From the NCBI RefSeq assembly GCF_022965805.1, contig NC_133105.1:4588001-4652000 (forward strand): a DNA stretch of 64,000 bases, in the 5' to 3' direction. A program made the translations under genes and the position numbers. This document shows positions 62,701 through 64,000 of the stretch, piece by piece. This stretch comes from Primulina eburnea (lineage: Eukaryota; Streptophyta; Magnoliopsida; Lamiales; Gesneriaceae). Positions within the stretch are counted from its first letter, which is position 1, and each line of letters starts with the position of its first letter. The notes under the pieces are model-generated. The model was not told the origin of the DNA. It saw nothing but the letters and a program-made list of their open reading frames with translations, and made no database searches.

Positions 62701-64000
62701 AAGGCGCAACACAAGGCATACTGTGAAAAGCATAGTTCAGAGCAGAAAGCCAAGGTATTTTATTTTATTTTTTTCAGCCAAATTTAGATGCCATAATGGT
62801 TTATATTTTAAATTTAATTTTGATTTTTTTGTCCAGGCTGACACTCAAAGGAATGGGGCTGAAGAGATTAAGAGTCTTAAGCAAATTAGGGTAAGTGACC
62901 ATGGCTTCCTTTTTTTGTGGTCGTATCTGCTTCTAGTTTTTCTGCCATCCTAAATGAAAATATATGATTTTTTTTAGTTGGGCAATTGATAGAACATACA
63001 GTAATATAATGATATTTATCTGTGAGATTATAACTCGTGCTCTTTTCATTTATAATCCCTGACACTTCTTGTTTTATCTGGATTTCATGGACATAATTGA
63101 TCTTAACTGAACCTTTAGTGTGTGGCAAGGATAATATTTGATAAAACTGTGTGCCTATGTTGTTTTAACCAACTCTGGGCTATTTAATGGGCTACACTTT
63201 TACAGGGGAAGGGAATTTGGGTTTGAATCAAATTTCCTATATTCAGGTTCTCTCTTTTATGTTTTTATAACTTACATAGGACTGACTTTATCCACGTTTG
63301 CGTTTGGCAGGTTGAACTGGAAAGATTGCGCCTTCTATGTGAAAGAATAATCAAAAGGGAGAAATTGAAGGTAAGCTCTGCATGTGTTCCGCGCAACCAT
63401 ACCTGTGGAGTACTAAAATTTTCTTCCGCTTTTGTACTTTTCAGCGTGAATTGGTTACTTGCTCACATCATATTCTTGCTTCAAGTCGAGACTCTGTCCT
63501 ATCTGCTTTGGCTCGTCACCCTTTTTATCAGCCTGAAATGAGTTCGGAATCAGCTACAACCTCAATCCAAGGTTACACAGATGGCTACAAATCAGGCAGC
63601 GAAATAGTACAAAGATCAGACGACATAACGGTCGATAGCACAGTTGCAGGTAAAAGGCGAATTAAAATTTCCATCTCCATGGACAACCAAAGACCAGCCT
63701 ACAGTTCTGCATCCCAAAACCTTCATTTAACAAAACCTATGGAGAGGGTTTCAGTTTCTGGGAAGCAAACTCCACACAGAGATTCTGTTGTGCCTCGAAA
63801 TCCTTCAGATGATGTGGAAAAGCATTATAAGTATAATAAAGTAAGTGTCGTTATGGTAGTTGATGTGATTCAGATTATTTTGTATCGTTATAGCGTTATT
63901 TATTTTCGATATTTATGCAGCATACTGAAACTTTCGAAAAAGAGCTTGTAATGACCTCAGACCAAGCATCCATGAAGAATCAGCGGCTACCTAAAGGATT
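53724..64000 (+). CDS. Large double-PHD/extended-PHD chromatin protein, partial, one frameshift
   Basis: Nuclear chromatin-reader-type protein resembling Arabidopsis At1g77800 and animal JADE/BRPF PHD modules. Exons: 53724-55105, 57477-57562, 57785-58159, 58235-58318, 58552-58923, 59376-59436, 60570-60660, 60821-60927, 60995-61243, 61356-61603, 61682-61912, 62011-62217, 62319-62372, 62457-62522, 62614-62754, 62837-62890, 63311-63370, 63445-63840, 63921 to beyond the window; internal phases agree. Module 1: CHYCSYGENGDPLNCLIKCS (PHD), CLLCPKQGGALKPV and CTLCKVKCGACVWCSNGACR (extended PHD, ending YCSKHSE). Module 2: CDICRRSETILNPILVCSRC (PHD), then CVLCGGTAGAFRKSEDGQWV, TTFHPTCARSS and YCEKHS. 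An Ala-rich helix lies between. Exon 1 changes frame near 54222 (EEV|SQLGFHG), so as written it stops at 54246. Confidence 0.9.
55106..57476 (+). other. Intron 1 of the PHD gene (2.4 kb)
   Basis: Donor CAACG|GTATGC and acceptor GTTAG|GAGCTTG. AT-rich with no coding segment or identified element, except the tandem duplication at its 3' end. Confidence 0.7.
57349..57485 (+). repeat. 69-bp tandem duplication of a 3' splice site
   Basis: Copies 57349-57417 and 57418-57486 differ only at the last base. Each holds the polypyrimidine tract, a TTTGTTAG acceptor and the first nine bases of exon 2 (GAGCTTGTA). The downstream copy leads into the real exon (RTSFHPICAREA). Confidence 0.93.

Noticed and set aside
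1..64000. tRNA, rRNA, known plant miRNA and CRISPR signals
   Set aside because: Looked for by eye (cloverleaf ends, common miRNA families such as 156, 159, 166, 172 and 319); none was found. This is not a computed search.

Overview
This is a window of a plant nuclear genome, most likely a eudicot and probably an asterid. A link to Lamiales is suggested only by the short GTGAGACGGTCTCAC-ended repeat that recurs here, which I remember from that order. The evidence for a plant: AT-rich intergenic DNA, multi-exon genes with GT-AG introns, and plant-specific families (BPS1-like, ARAD-type GT47, FAB1C/D-type kinase, double-PHD protein, VPS9A). No bacterial, viral or CRISPR feature was seen.

Layout. 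1-1.5 kb: last exons of a GT47 exostosin-family glycosyltransferase (+). 2.5-12.8 kb, 5' leader perhaps to 13.8 kb: FAB1C/D-type PI3P 5-kinase (-). 13.9-22.6 kb: AT-rich intergenic DNA with a dead hAT transposon and repeat copies. 22.7-23.7 kb: BPS1-like protein (+). 28.4-29.2 kb: small membrane protein (+). 30.3-33.4 kb: RBM42-like RRM protein (-). 34.3-36.2 kb: truncated LRR receptor pseudogene (-). 38.2-39.5 kb: eIF5 with an intron in its 5' leader (-). 42.4-46.7 kb: VPS9A-type Rab5 GEF (+) with a TRIM retroelement in an intron and a one-base frameshift. 48.2-48.7 kb: plant-specific protein of unknown function (+). 51.2-51.6 kb: mitoribosomal twin-CX9C protein mS37/MRP10 (-). 53.7-64.0 kb: a large protein with two PHD/extended-PHD pairs (+), running off the window, with a frameshift in exon 1.

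The genes do not form one pathway. FAB1 and VPS9A both act on endosomes but lie 30 kb apart. Gene order does echo two Arabidopsis blocks, from memory: exostosin next to FAB1D, and BPS1-like, eIF5 and the PHD protein close together. This suggests two ancestral blocks joined here. I found no undescribed system. The most informative observations are structural: two tandem duplications covering exon edges, one of which adds a second 3' splice site leading to a stop; two single frameshifts in otherwise intact genes; an intact TRIM with target-site duplication; a relict hAT with its 8-bp duplication; a dispersed palindrome-ended repeat; and a possible GC-AG intron. Exon borders were fitted by reading frame and splice consensus; in the multi-exon genes the internal junction phases agree.
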